From NCBI RefSeq assembly GCF_000764645.1, contig NZ_JRGK01000263.1:1-64000 (forward strand): a stretch of 64,000 nt of DNA, read 5' to 3'. This DNA is from Aeromonas finlandensis. Its GTDB lineage: Bacteria > Pseudomonadota > Gammaproteobacteria > Enterobacterales > Aeromonadaceae. Positions 36,206 through 44,789 of the stretch are shown piece by piece. The notes under the pieces are model-generated. The model did no database searches. It was not told where the DNA came from and saw nothing but the letters and a program-made list of their open reading frames with translations. Position numbers and translations under genes: made by a program. How positions within the stretch are numbered: the stretch's first letter is position 1; the number at the start of each line of letters is the position of its first letter.

Positions 36206-36853
36206 ATGTCATCCACCGTCTGCTGCCCCCTGTGTGCCAGCCATCGCAGTTATCCCCTGCCGGTGGCAGGCAAGCGCTATCATCGCTGCCTCGCGTGCGA
36301 GCTGGTCTGGCTGGATGCGGGCGATCATCTGGATGAGGTGGCGGAGAAGGCGGTTTATGACGGTCACGACAACCGGGTGGATGATCCCCGTTATCGCACC
36401 TTTCTGATGCGGGCTTTTGGCGAGGTGCAGGCACGGGTGCCGCTACCTGCCAGTGGCCTCGATTTTGGCTGTGGCCCGGGTCCTGCGCTGGTGGCGATGG
36501 GGGGCGAGGCGGGTTACCAGATGGCGGGGTATGACAAGTTCTACGCCGATTTTCCCGAGTTGCTGACGCGCCAGTACGACTTCATCACCAGTACCGAAGT
36601 GATCGAGCATATCGCCGAGCCGCGTGCTGTGCTTGATCGGTTGTGGGCTTGCCTCAAACCGGGCGGCCTGCTGGTGCTGCAGACCCAGCGGGTGCTCAGT
36701 GACGAGCGGTTCAAAAACTGGCGTTACCGCCACGATCCTACCCATATCGTCTTCTTTGCCGAGGCGTCGTTTCAGCTGTTGGCCGCCAGCTGGCAGGCCG
36801 AGCTCAGTTTCCCCCACGCCGATGTGGCGGTATTGCAAAAAGGCACACCGTGA
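36206..36853 (+). CDS. SAM-dependent methyltransferase with N-terminal zinc ribbon
   Basis: A 215-residue class I methyltransferase. An N-terminal Cys4 element (CPLC at about 7-10 and CLAC at about 28-31) probably binds zinc. The SAM-binding motif I is LDFGCGPG (about 84-91), followed by TSTEVIEHI and LKPGGLLVLQT. It starts behind GAGGA and is divergent from the hemolysin-family operon. The substrate is unknown. Confidence 0.88.
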   Translation: MSSTVCCPLCASHRSYPLPVAGKRYHRCLACELVWLDAGDHLDEVAEKAVYDGHDNRVDDPRYRTFLMRAFGEVQARVPLPASGLDFGCGPGPALVAMGGEAGYQMAGYDKFYADFPELLTRQYDFITSTEVIEHIAEPRAVLDRLWACLKPGGLLVLQTQRVLSDERFKNWRYRHDPTHIVFFAEASFQLLAASWQAELSFPHADVAVLQKGTP

Positions 36854-36883
36854 GGTGTGCCTTCGTCTGTTTCTTGCCCGGCT

Positions 36884-38272
36884 CTACTCCTTGTAGCCCT
36901 TGTCCTGCCACTGGTAGTACATCAGGGCCGACTTGACACCGATTGACTTGAACGGCTCTGGCGGCAGCCACATTGGCAGCGTCTGCTCTGCGTGGTTGAA
37001 CCAGGGATGCTCCTTGCCCTGATAGAGGCTGGCCACAATGTCGCCAAACAGGAAGGAGAGGTTGATGCCGTGGCCGTTGTAGCCGAGGGCGTAGTAGATG
37101 TTCTGGTGATCCCCCATCACCCCCACCGCTTCGGTGCTGTCGCCGGTCATGCCGAGCACCCCGTCCCACACCTGCTCAAATTTGATTCCCTTGAGGGCCG
37201 GATAGAGGGTCACCAGCTCGGTCATCATCATCTCGCTGACCCGGTTGAGGTCGCCCTTGTAGTTGAGGCCGTCGTTGAAGACGTACTCGGCATTGCCGCC
37301 GCCGATGACGATGCGGTTATCCGGGGTCAACACCAGATGGAACAGGATGTTGCGGGTGTCATAGTAGGGCACCCGGCTCTGCCAGTGGATGGCGGCAAGT
37401 TGCTTTTTGGTGAGCGGCTCGGTGACGGCGCTCTGGGCGTGCACCGGAAAGACCCGCCCGCTGAAGTAGCCAAGTTTTGAGGTATAGCCGTTGGTCGCCA
37501 GCACTATGCTGTCGGCGGTCACCTTGTACTTGTCGGCTACGTTCAGTTCGATCTGCTTGCCCTCCTTGATCCCGAGAACCGGGCTCTGTTCATAGATAGT
37601 GACGCCTGCCTGCTCCACCGCCTTGCGCAGGGCATTGACCAGCTTCATGGCGTGAACCTGACCGCCATTGGGGTCGTAGACAGCCCCCACGTAGCGATCG
37701 GTGCCCAGTTTCTCTTCGGTGGTATCGGCGTTCCAGTACTGGAGCGGGATGCCGAGGCGATTGGCGGTTTTCACATAGTCGCGGTACTCGGCGATATCCT
37801 CCTCATCGAGGATCGCCTCCACATAGCCATCGAGCTTGAGGTCGGCCTCGACGCCGGTTGAGGCGACCAGCGCCTGCAGCTTGCGCATGCTGGCGACGGT
37901 GAGGTCGTAGTGGCGCTTGCTCGCTTCCCCCTCCTCGTCGAGATCCATCACCTCGGAGCCCGGCAACACCATGCCGCCGTTGCGGCCCGAGGCACCACTG
38001 CCCACCTGTTTGGCTTCGAAGATGGCGATCTTGAGCGACGGATTGGCCTTGGCCAGATGCCAGGCGCTGGAGAGGCCGCTGTAGCCGCCGCCGACGATGG
38101 CGATATCCACCTTCATGTCTTGCGCCAGCGGGGCGCTCTCCTCTGCCGGTTTCTCCTTGAACCAGTAGCTGGTGTTGGGCTCAAAGTCGCTTATCTTGGG
38201 GCCGCAGGCGGCGAGGAAAAAACAGCTGATGCACATGGTCAACGCTCGTTGGCACAGGGTGGTCGGATTCAT
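36884..38272 (-). CDS. FAD-dependent oxidoreductase with lipoprotein signal
   Basis: A 462-residue DAO-type flavoenzyme similar to amine or amino-acid oxidases such as PuuB and DadA. The FAD motif VGGGYSGLSSAWHLA is near 60-74, followed by GRNGGMV and a C-terminal GYNGHGINL. Ahead of it is a predicted lipoprotein signal, CISCFFLAAC with the LAAC lipobox cysteine near residue 23, which would anchor a periplasmic enzyme to a membrane. Cytosolic relatives lack this. It starts behind GGAG, 14 bases after the ABC membrane domain gene, and the pair face a TetR gene. Confidence 0.88.
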   Translation of the reverse strand: MNPTTLCQRALTMCISCFFLAACGPKISDFEPNTSYWFKEKPAEESAPLAQDMKVDIAIVGGGYSGLSSAWHLAKANPSLKIAIFEAKQVGSGASGRNGGMVLPGSEVMDLDEEGEASKRHYDLTVASMRKLQALVASTGVEADLKLDGYVEAILDEEDIAEYRDYVKTANRLGIPLQYWNADTTEEKLGTDRYVGAVYDPNGGQVHAMKLVNALRKAVEQAGVTIYEQSPVLGIKEGKQIELNVADKYKVTADSIVLATNGYTSKLGYFSGRVFPVHAQSAVTEPLTKKQLAAIHWQSRVPYYDTRNILFHLVLTPDNRIVIGGGNAEYVFNDGLNYKGDLNRVSEMMMTELVTLYPALKGIKFEQVWDGVLGMTGDSTEAVGVMGDHQNIYYALGYNGHGINLSFLFGDIVASLYQGKEHPWFNHAEQTLPMWLPPEPFKSIGVKSALMYYQWQDKGYKE

Positions 38273-38286
38273 GTTTTGCTCCGGGT

Positions 38287-39222
38287 TCAGATTGCTTGTT
38301 CGGTGTTGCTGGCTGGCTGCGCCGTATTGACCCGGCGGCCGATGTCTCGCAGCCGGGCCAGCTGATCGGCAAGACCGGGCCCCTCATCCAGACTGGTGAC
38401 GAAGTTCCAGAGGTAGGTCATCACCGCATAGACATGGCCTGCCGAGACCTGGGGCTGGGCCATCAGCATGGTGATGGCCAGCAGGAACAGCAGGGAGGCG
38501 CTGATGCCGACCGCCAGAAAAGCGAGCGCCTCCCGATCCGAAATCCGGATGCGCAGCCAGGCCAGCGCGCGGTAGTGGCGGGAGAGGCTGGCGGACTGGG
38601 CATGGGTGACCAGTTTGACCTCGTGTTCCAGCCGATCGTTGAGCCGCTCATGCAGCAGCTGGTTCTTGCGCGAAAATCCGGGTAGCAGCAGGCCGAACAG
38701 CAGCAGTACCCCCATGCAGGCGATGCCGACCCAGAACTCAATCACCATCAGCATCACGGCCGCCCCGACGATGGAGATCAGGCTGGTGGCCAGGATCGGG
38801 ATATGTTTCTCGAAGAAGTCGACAAACTCCCGCGCCAGGGTGACCCGCGCCACTATGGTGGATTGTCCCTCCTGCTGCTGACGCTGGGTCAGGATCACCG
38901 GCACCGCCAGTGCCGCATAGATATGAGTAAAGGTGCGGGTATCGACCGCCCGGCGCAGAGCGCCGATCAGCCAGAACAGCAGCACGATGAGGGCGTAGCT
39001 CGAGGCCTGCCACCACTGTCCCTTGACGATGGCGTCGATGGCAAAACCGGCGAACAGGGGGTAGACCACCAGCAAGATGTTTTCGAGGGCCACCAGCGAG
39101 AAGGTGCCCGCCAGCTTGAGGGGATTGGCCCGCGCAATCGTCCCCAGCGAACGACCGGCCGAGTGTGGCAACGGCGTAGCCTGCTCGTCGCAACTGGCTG
39201 CCGAAGTGGTTGGTGTTGTCAT
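38287..39222 (-). CDS. Orphan ABC six-transmembrane domain protein
   Basis: A 311-residue membrane protein of the ABC_membrane_3 type. It has the six-helix export-ABC membrane domain but no nucleotide-binding domain: no Walker A or signature motif exists in it or its neighbours. It has hydrophobic stretches near 42-62, 72-92, 140-185 and 230-255. The start is ATG 39222 behind GGAG. It is co-directional with the FAD lipoprotein gene. It may use an ATPase from elsewhere or act without one. Confidence 0.85.
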   Translation of the reverse strand: MTTPTTSAASCDEQATPLPHSAGRSLGTIARANPLKLAGTFSLVALENILLVVYPLFAGFAIDAIVKGQWWQASSYALIVLLFWLIGALRRAVDTRTFTHIYAALAVPVILTQRQQQEGQSTIVARVTLAREFVDFFEKHIPILATSLISIVGAAVMLMVIEFWVGIACMGVLLLFGLLLPGFSRKNQLLHERLNDRLEHEVKLVTHAQSASLSRHYRALAWLRIRISDREALAFLAVGISASLLFLLAITMLMAQPQVSAGHVYAVMTYLWNFVTSLDEGPGLADQLARLRDIGRRVNTAQPASNTEQAI

Positions 39223-39254
39223 GGGTTATCTCCTAAGATGTCGGAAACGCTAAA

Positions 39255-39273
39255 TTTGAGCGAGTGCTCAAAG
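39255..39273. promoter_or_regulatory. TetR operator copy 1
   Basis: TTTGAGCGAGTGCTCAAAG contains the perfect inverted repeat TTTGAGC/GCTCAAA with a four-base centre. It is the first of two tandem sites, 23 bases apart centre to centre, between the TetR gene and the divergent ABC/FAD operon. Confidence 0.8.
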
Positions 39274-39277
39274 TTTG

Positions 39278-39296
39278 TTTGAGCGACTGCTCAAAG
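39278..39296. promoter_or_regulatory. TetR operator copy 2
   Basis: TTTGAGCGACTGCTCAAAG is the second copy, identical apart from one central base. The 23-base spacing would put two dimers about two helical turns apart. Confidence 0.8.
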
Positions 39297-39329
39297 TCAA
39301 GCAGGTCGATTGGTATCGCAGGAGGTCAG

Positions 39330-39923
39330 ATGGCACGCCCATCAGCAGAACAGCGCAAAGAGATGATCATAGAGGCCGTACTGGCCCTGTTTCGAGAGAA
39401 GGGGATGGCGGCATCGTCAACCCGTGATATTGCCGAGCGCACCGGTCTGGCGCGCAGCCACGTCTACCACTACTTCAAGGATTGGAAGGAGCTCTGCCTC
39501 TGCGCCGTAGAGCGTTTCACCAGTCAGGAGATAGCCGAGCAACGGGAGTGGCTGTTGCCGCTGCCTGCTCGTGAAGCGTTGCCGCTGTTCGTGCGGGATA
39601 ACCTGCCGACCAGTCAGGATGCCTCCTGGGCCATCTATCTCGATGCATGGAACGAGTCGCTACGCGACCCGGTATTTGCCGAGAGTTACCGCAAGACCAT
39701 TCAGGCATGGCGCGAGGTGCTGGAGCAGATCCTGCAAAAGGGGATCGACAGCGGCGACTTCATGGCCGCTGATACCGGACGACTGGCGCGCCAGATCACC
39801 TCCCTCATCAACGGCTATGCCGATGATTTGATTCTGGAGCCGACCCCCGAGACGGTTGAGGCCACTTATCAAGAGATCATGCTGGTGGTCAATCAGCTGG
39901 TCTTGCCCCCGGCCCACTCATAA
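39330..39923 (+). CDS. TetR-family (BetI-like) regulator
   Basis: A 197-residue regulator starting at ATG 39330 behind AGGAGG. The N-terminal helix-turn-helix (about 10-55) includes SSTRDIAERTGLARSHVYHYF, and the rest is a BetI-like ligand domain. It is divergent from the ABC-domain/FAD-oxidoreductase operon with two operators in the gap, so it is probably an autoregulating repressor of that operon. Confidence 0.93.
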   Translation: MARPSAEQRKEMIIEAVLALFREKGMAASSTRDIAERTGLARSHVYHYFKDWKELCLCAVERFTSQEIAEQREWLLPLPAREALPLFVRDNLPTSQDASWAIYLDAWNESLRDPVFAESYRKTIQAWREVLEQILQKGIDSGDFMAADTGRLARQITSLINGYADDLILEPTPETVEATYQEIMLVVNQLVLPPAHS

Positions 39924-40029
39924 CGGCGTAGGCAAAAAAGGGTGGGGAGGCATACCTACGTGGGGCCTCCCCCGGTTTTGTTGGCCTTCCGCGGGCGTGC
40001 GATGGCCAGATACCAGGGAGCGGTTGTTG

Positions 40030-41256
40030 ATGTCGATTACCCATTTGTCACTGCAAGATGCCCGTCATCTGCAACTGGCGGCGCAAGGGCTGCTTGCCCC
40101 CCGTCGCAGCAAGGCGACCCCGGCCGATCTGCTGGCCACCATTCGCCGCATGTCGCTGCTGCAGATCGATACCATCTCGGTGGTGGCCCGCAGCCCCTAT
40201 CTGGTGCTGTTCAGCCGGCTGGGACAGTACGAACCGCGCTGGCTGGAGCAACTGCTGGCCGACGGCGAGATCTTCGAATATTGGGCCCACGAGGCCTGTT
40301 TTGTACCCCGCGAGGATTACCGGCTGTTGCGCCACCGGATGCTCGACCCCGCCGCCATGGGTTGGAAGTTTTCGGCCAACTGGCTGGCCACCCATCAGCA
40401 GGAGATCGGCCAGCTTATCGAGCGCATTCGCCAGCATGGCCCGGTACGGGCGGCCGACTTTGAGCGCAAAGAGGGGAAGGGCAATGGCTGGTGGGACTGG
40501 AAGCCGGAGAAACGCCATTTGGAGGTGCTCTTTACCACCGGTCAGCTGATGGTGCGGGAGCGGCGCAACTTTCAGCGGGTCTATGACTTGGCCGAGAGGG
40601 TCATCCCCGAGTGGGACGACCCGCGGGATCTGCCGAGCGTCGAGCAGGCGCAACTGGACATGGTGCGCGCCAGCTGCCGGGCGTTGGGGCTGGTCAAAAC
40701 CGGCTGGGTGGCAGATTACTACCGGCTGCGGCGCGGCAAATACGACGCCCTGCTCCATCAGTTGGCGGACGAGGGGGAACTGTTGCCGGTGCGGGTGGAG
40801 GGATGGCAGCACGGTGCCTTTGTGCATGCATCTCTGGCCGATGAGCTGGCAAGGGCGCAGGCGGGTAGCCTCAAGGCGACGCACACTGCGGCTCTCTCGC
40901 CGTTCGACCCGCTGGTGTGGGATCGCAAACGGGCCAGTGAACTGTTCAACTTTGACTATCGCATCGAGTGCTATACCCCGGCCCCCAAGCGCCAGTACGG
41001 CTACTTCGTGTTGCCCTTGCTCCATCGTGGCAAGCTGGTGGGCAGGATGGATGCCAAGGCCCATCGCCAGCAGGGAGTCTTCGAGATCAAGAGCCTCTAT
41101 CTGGAGGCCGGGGTGAGAGTGACCCGCCAGCTTGCACAGGATCTGGCGAAAGCCCTGCAAAAGCTGGCTGACTGGCACCAGACCCCGCAGCTCCGTTATG
41201 GTGCAATTCCGGCCAATTTGCTGGTTTTGTGGCATCAAAGCGCCTTTAACGAGTGA
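40030..41256 (+). CDS. YcaQ/AlkZ-type winged-helix DNA glycosylase
   Basis: A 408-residue member of the HTH_42 family of DNA glycosylases that unhook interstrand crosslinks or excise bulky alkylated bases (YcaQ/AlkX, AlkZ). The catalytic Q-Phi-D-type motif is visible as LLQIDTI near residues 45-51. The start is ATG 40030, with AGGGAG 11 bases upstream; the ORF is open 174 bases further up without family-like sequence. It follows the TetR gene by about 100 bases. Confidence 0.9.
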   Translation: MSITHLSLQDARHLQLAAQGLLAPRRSKATPADLLATIRRMSLLQIDTISVVARSPYLVLFSRLGQYEPRWLEQLLADGEIFEYWAHEACFVPREDYRLLRHRMLDPAAMGWKFSANWLATHQQEIGQLIERIRQHGPVRAADFERKEGKGNGWWDWKPEKRHLEVLFTTGQLMVRERRNFQRVYDLAERVIPEWDDPRDLPSVEQAQLDMVRASCRALGLVKTGWVADYYRLRRGKYDALLHQLADEGELLPVRVEGWQHGAFVHASLADELARAQAGSLKATHTAALSPFDPLVWDRKRASELFNFDYRIECYTPAPKRQYGYFVLPLLHRGKLVGRMDAKAHRQQGVFEIKSLYLEAGVRVTRQLAQDLAKALQKLADWHQTPQLRYGAIPANLLVLWHQSAFNE

Positions 41257-41311
41257 GATCTATCCCTTTTGGACTAAGCTGCAAGAGGGATAAACAATTC
41301 GGGAGCGGGAG

Positions 41312-42097
41312 ATGAAGCGAGCGGCGACGTGGTTGACAGGGTTGGCCCTGCTCGCCCTCTCCCCGACACTGTGGGGACAGGCGCCTGCGGTGCGGATCTG
41401 TCTGGGGGAGGGCAACGAGTGGGCCCCCTTTACCTACTGGGAGCGTAAGGACGGGGTGCCCGATACCAGCCGCCTGACCGGTTCGGCCACCACGCTGGTG
41501 CTCGATGCGTTGCAACAGTGTGGGCTATCGCACCAGATCCGCTATCTGCCTTGGGCGCGGGTCCAGCAGGAGTTGGCGGATTATCGCCAGAATGGCCTGT
41601 GCGAGTTGACCTGGGATGCCAGCTACAAGCCGGAGCGGGCCGAGTTTGCCTTCTACAGCGTGCCCCTCTATTACACCCACCTCGGTTTCTTCTATCTCAA
41701 GCGCCGCTACCCCAAGCCACCGGATCTGCAGACGGTCAACCGCGCCCGGGTCTGCGGGGTGATTGGTTACAACTACACCCCCTACGGGCTGGCGCATGAG
41801 CCACACCGGGTCAAGCAGTTGCAGCAGGCGCTCGATATGCTGGAGCGGGATCGCTGCGATTTTCTGCCGAGCGAAATCGAACCCTTGGTGGCCGGCATCA
41901 GCCTTGGCATCTACCGCAGCGAGAGCGGGTTGCTCAATCTCGCCCTGCCCAGCCACAAGGGATTCTATCTGCTGGTGAGCAAGGGCTCACCGCGCGCCCA
42001 TGAGCTGGTGAACACCCTCAATCAGGCGCTGGTAGAATTTCAGGAAGGGGGGCATACGGATGAGGTGATGCGCCGCTTCTTGCCGCCGATGGAGTAA
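41312..42097 (+). CDS. Periplasmic solute-binding protein, orphan
   Basis: A 261-residue type II periplasmic binding protein of the amino-acid (SBP_bac_3) group, with a signal peptide ending near LWGQAPA (about 21-24). It has paired cysteines (C30 region and QQCGLSH) but no adjacent permease or ATPase gene, so it may serve an ABC system elsewhere or act as a sensor. It starts behind CGGGAG. Confidence 0.88.
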   Translation: MKRAATWLTGLALLALSPTLWGQAPAVRICLGEGNEWAPFTYWERKDGVPDTSRLTGSATTLVLDALQQCGLSHQIRYLPWARVQQELADYRQNGLCELTWDASYKPERAEFAFYSVPLYYTHLGFFYLKRRYPKPPDLQTVNRARVCGVIGYNYTPYGLAHEPHRVKQLQQALDMLERDRCDFLPSEIEPLVAGISLGIYRSESGLLNLALPSHKGFYLLVSKGSPRAHELVNTLNQALVEFQEGGHTDEVMRRFLPPME

Positions 42098-42190
42098 TAG
42101 CGAAGGGTTGCTGTCATTCAGGGAGGAGTAGATGAACAGAGGGCCAGCCGATGCAAACCGGCTGGCTCTTCCGTTTTATGGGGAAACACA

Positions 42191-43315
42191 TCAGGCCGCG
42201 ATGCGGGTCAGCACCTTCAGTAGCAACTCGATGCGCGGGGCAATGCTGGTCAGATCGAGATACTCCTCGTCACTGTGGAAACCGGCACCAATAGGTCCCA
42301 GACCATCCAGGGTGGGGATGCCGAGGGCTGCGGTCAGGTTGGCATCGGAGCCGCCTCCTACCTCCTGCCAGCTGATCGGCAGTCCCAATTCGGCGCCGCA
42401 CGCCTCCACCAGTTGCATCAGTGCCTGAGTGCCCTCTGACGGCACCATGGCCGGTTTGTGGGCCTCGCGGGTCAGCTGGATGGTGACACCATCCAGATGG
42501 GGACGCTCGGCCAGGGTCAGCAGATGATCGTTGATCTGGTGGTACTCCTGATTGTCCCAGAAACGGACATCCACCACCGCGCTGGCATGGGCTGGCACAA
42601 TGTTGGCGCCGTTGCCCCCCTCGACGATGCCGATGTTGAGGGTGGTGCCGCTCTCGAAGTTGGTCAGCGTATTGATGGCGAGGATCCAGTGACCCAGCTC
42701 GGTGATGGCGCTGCGTCCCTTCTGCGGCTCGTTGCCCGCGTGGGCCGCCTTGCCGGTGAAGTCGATGCGATAACGGGCCATCCCCTTGCGCGCCTTGACC
42801 AGCGAGCCGTCGGCGCGGGCCGCTTCGGCCACCAGCACCTGTTTCGCCTGTTTGGCTACCGCTGCCAGCCAGTCGCTGGAGTGAAGGGAGCCGATCTCCT
42901 CGTCCGGGTTCATGCAGACGCAGATGCTCAGGCGATCGCGCACTTCACGGGGCAGTTCACGCAAGGCATAGACGATGTTGAGCAGCCCCGATTTCATGTC
43001 GGAGACACCGGGGCCGTAGGCGCGCTCACCATCGATGCTCATCGGGCGGGCGGCGGCGGTGCCGAGGGGGAAGACAGTATCCATATGGCCGATCAGCATT
43101 ACGTCGATCTGCGCCGCATCAGGCTTGTTGCGGATCTCCAGCCCGACCCCGGCGGCGCCACAGTCGACCCGCTTGATCTGCCAGCCGCCCATGGCCTCAT
43201 ATTTGGCGGCCATCAGGTCGGCCACTGCCGCAATGCCCGGCTGGTGCAGGGATCCGCAATCCAGATTGATCAGCGGGGCCAGTTCGGTCAGGTATTGATC
43301 CAGAGAAAAAGTCAT
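42191..43315 (-). CDS. M20 metallopeptidase (glutamate carboxypeptidase type)
   Basis: A 374-residue zinc peptidase of family M20A, close to carboxypeptidase G2. Metal ligands are visible in LIGHMDTVFP (His/Asp), GPGVSDMKSG (Asp), NPDEEIGS (catalytic and ligand Glu) and GFHSDEEYL (final His). The dimerisation domain lies at about 175-285. The start is ATG 43315 with GGAG. It is the last gene of an operon with yjiH and yjiG, a layout like the E. coli yjiH-yjiG-iadA locus, where the third gene is also a peptidase. Confidence 0.92.
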   Translation of the reverse strand: MTFSLDQYLTELAPLINLDCGSLHQPGIAAVADLMAAKYEAMGGWQIKRVDCGAAGVGLEIRNKPDAAQIDVMLIGHMDTVFPLGTAAARPMSIDGERAYGPGVSDMKSGLLNIVYALRELPREVRDRLSICVCMNPDEEIGSLHSSDWLAAVAKQAKQVLVAEAARADGSLVKARKGMARYRIDFTGKAAHAGNEPQKGRSAITELGHWILAINTLTNFESGTTLNIGIVEGGNGANIVPAHASAVVDVRFWDNQEYHQINDHLLTLAERPHLDGVTIQLTREAHKPAMVPSEGTQALMQLVEACGAELGLPISWQEVGGGSDANLTAALGIPTLDGLGPIGAGFHSDEEYLDLTSIAPRIELLLKVLTRIAA

Positions 43316-43340
43316 TGCTTGCTCCACTATCAGGTTCGGG

Positions 43341-43808
43341 TCAGAGAAGGATGTTCATCACCAGCATGGCGCCGAAGGCGTTGAGTACCGAGATGGCAAC
43401 CATGATGGGGATGTAACGCCCCTCGGTGCCGATGCAGCCGAGGATGCGGCCCATGTACTGCACCTGAGAGCCCATCAGGTAGATGGCTGGCGCCAGAATG
43501 GCGATGTGGGTGCCGTTGAGGATCCCCTGATCGAACAGGGTAATGACCACGCCGACCGCGCCGCCCATCGACATCCAGGCGCCGATCAGCACGGCTGCCG
43601 CTTCACCGGGCAGGCCGAATATGGCCATGACAGGGGAGAAGATGGCGCCCATGGCATCCAGCGCGCCGGTGATCTGCAGCGCCTTGATGATGACGAAGGC
43701 CATCAGCACGTTGGGAACGGTGGAGGTGGTGGCGATGACCCAGCCCTTCTTGGCCCCTTCGACGAAGATATCGGTGACGATGGGTTTTTTGACGTTGGCC
43801 TGGCTCAT
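43341..43808 (-). CDS. yjiG: YjiG-type membrane protein
   Basis: A 155-residue inner-membrane protein of the spore-maturation-B/nucleoside-recognition (Gate) domain group, with four hydrophobic segments. It pairs with the larger YjiH-type protein, overlapping its stop by four bases. Together they probably form one carrier. Given the linked peptidase, a peptide or amino acid substrate is likely. Confidence 0.88.
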   Translation of the reverse strand: MSQANVKKPIVTDIFVEGAKKGWVIATTSTVPNVLMAFVIIKALQITGALDAMGAIFSPVMAIFGLPGEAAAVLIGAWMSMGGAVGVVITLFDQGILNGTHIAILAPAIYLMGSQVQYMGRILGCIGTEGRYIPIMVAISVLNAFGAMLVMNILL

Positions 43809-44536
43809 TTGGCTTGCTCCTGAGTGGTGAGGGTCTGCTGGGGGTTGCTGCTATCGGTCTGCTTGCCTTCGGTCATGTTGAGATAGACGCGGAACAGGTT
43901 GGCCCCGACAAACTTGAAGGCGAACATCACGATGACTGCCAGACCGATGGAGGAGCTGACTGCCGGGCTGCCATCCGCCAGTGTCAGGGTGAAGAGCACG
44001 GCGCCGGAGGAGAAGAAGTTGACGATGGTGGCACCGGCGGAGAACTGGAACATGGTGAACACGTCGGTTTCACGCTTGGTGATAAGCCCTTCATCCTTGA
44101 GCTGACGGGTCATGGCGGCACCGGCATCGGTACTCTGCAGGGAGGCGATCAGCGCCAGGCCTGTGTTGCCCGGGATCCCCATCAGCGGGCGCAGCAGCGG
44201 GGTCAGCAACTTGCGGGCCGCTTCCAGCGCGCCGTAGTGTTCCAGCACGTTGATCATGCCAAGGGCAAACATCACGGTGGGGATCAGGGTCAGGGCGAAC
44301 AGAAAGCCGTCTCGCGCCCCATTGCCCCCTTTGCCGCGCATGTCGGTCATGGCGGTCTTGATGCCGTCACCATTCTCGCTGACGCTCTGCACCATGGTGC
44401 CGAACGAGCCGTTCAGTGTGGTGAAATCGAATACCCCATACCACTCGCCGGATTGCAGCAGTCCGGAGAAGAAGACCACGGCGAAGGCCAGTGCCAGGTA
44501 ACTGCCTATGCTCACCGAGCGTGTTTTGTCTGTCAT
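43805..44536 (-). CDS. yjiH: YjiH-type membrane protein
   Basis: A 243-residue membrane protein with the Gate (nucleoside recognition) domain, first gene of the yjiH-yjiG-M20 operon. Stretches such as GNTGLALIASLQSTDAGAAM and FSAGATIVNFFSSGAVLF match the YjiH family. A FNR-type site 71 bases upstream of the ATG suggests induction when oxygen is absent. Confidence 0.88.
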   Translation of the reverse strand: MTDKTRSVSIGSYLALAFAVVFFSGLLQSGEWYGVFDFTTLNGSFGTMVQSVSENGDGIKTAMTDMRGKGGNGARDGFLFALTLIPTVMFALGMINVLEHYGALEAARKLLTPLLRPLMGIPGNTGLALIASLQSTDAGAAMTRQLKDEGLITKRETDVFTMFQFSAGATIVNFFSSGAVLFTLTLADGSPAVSSSIGLAVIVMFAFKFVGANLFRVYLNMTEGKQTDSSNPQQTLTTQEQAK

Positions 44537-44600
44537 TAGTTAGCTCCATATGAATAATTATTTAATCTGAATAATTATAATTGATATAGATGTCACTAAA

Positions 44601-44614
44601 TTGATGGTGGTCAA
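44601..44614. promoter_or_regulatory. FNR-type box before yjiH
   Basis: TTGATGGTGGTCAA matches TTGAT-N4-ATCAA with one mismatch and is centred 71 bases before the yjiH ATG. It has the same sequence class and distance as the frd site. Confidence 0.65.
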
Positions 44615-44747
44615 AAGGGTTCACTGCAGATGGGGTATGTGTTGGGGTTATGTGACGGTGATCGTCATGTGATTGGACGATAATCTGGTTTTTATCGAAT
44701 TGTTTGAGTGAATAAATCGCGGGGATAGAAGAGAGGGGCAATAAAAA

Positions 44748-44766
44748 ACCGGGCGCGAGGCCCGGT
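44748..44766 (-). terminator. Terminator after frdD
   Basis: On the minus strand ACCGGGC...GCCCGGT (44766-44760 with 44754-44748), followed by six T, lies 24 bases past the frdD stop. Confidence 0.85.
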
Positions 44767-44789
44767 TTGGTCAATCAGTCACGTGCTGA

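Noticed and set aside
44653-44667. Palindrome TGACG-N5-CGTCA, considered as a CRP site
   Set aside because: It is a clean inverted repeat but does not fit TGTGA-N6-TCACA, and I cannot name a regulator for it.
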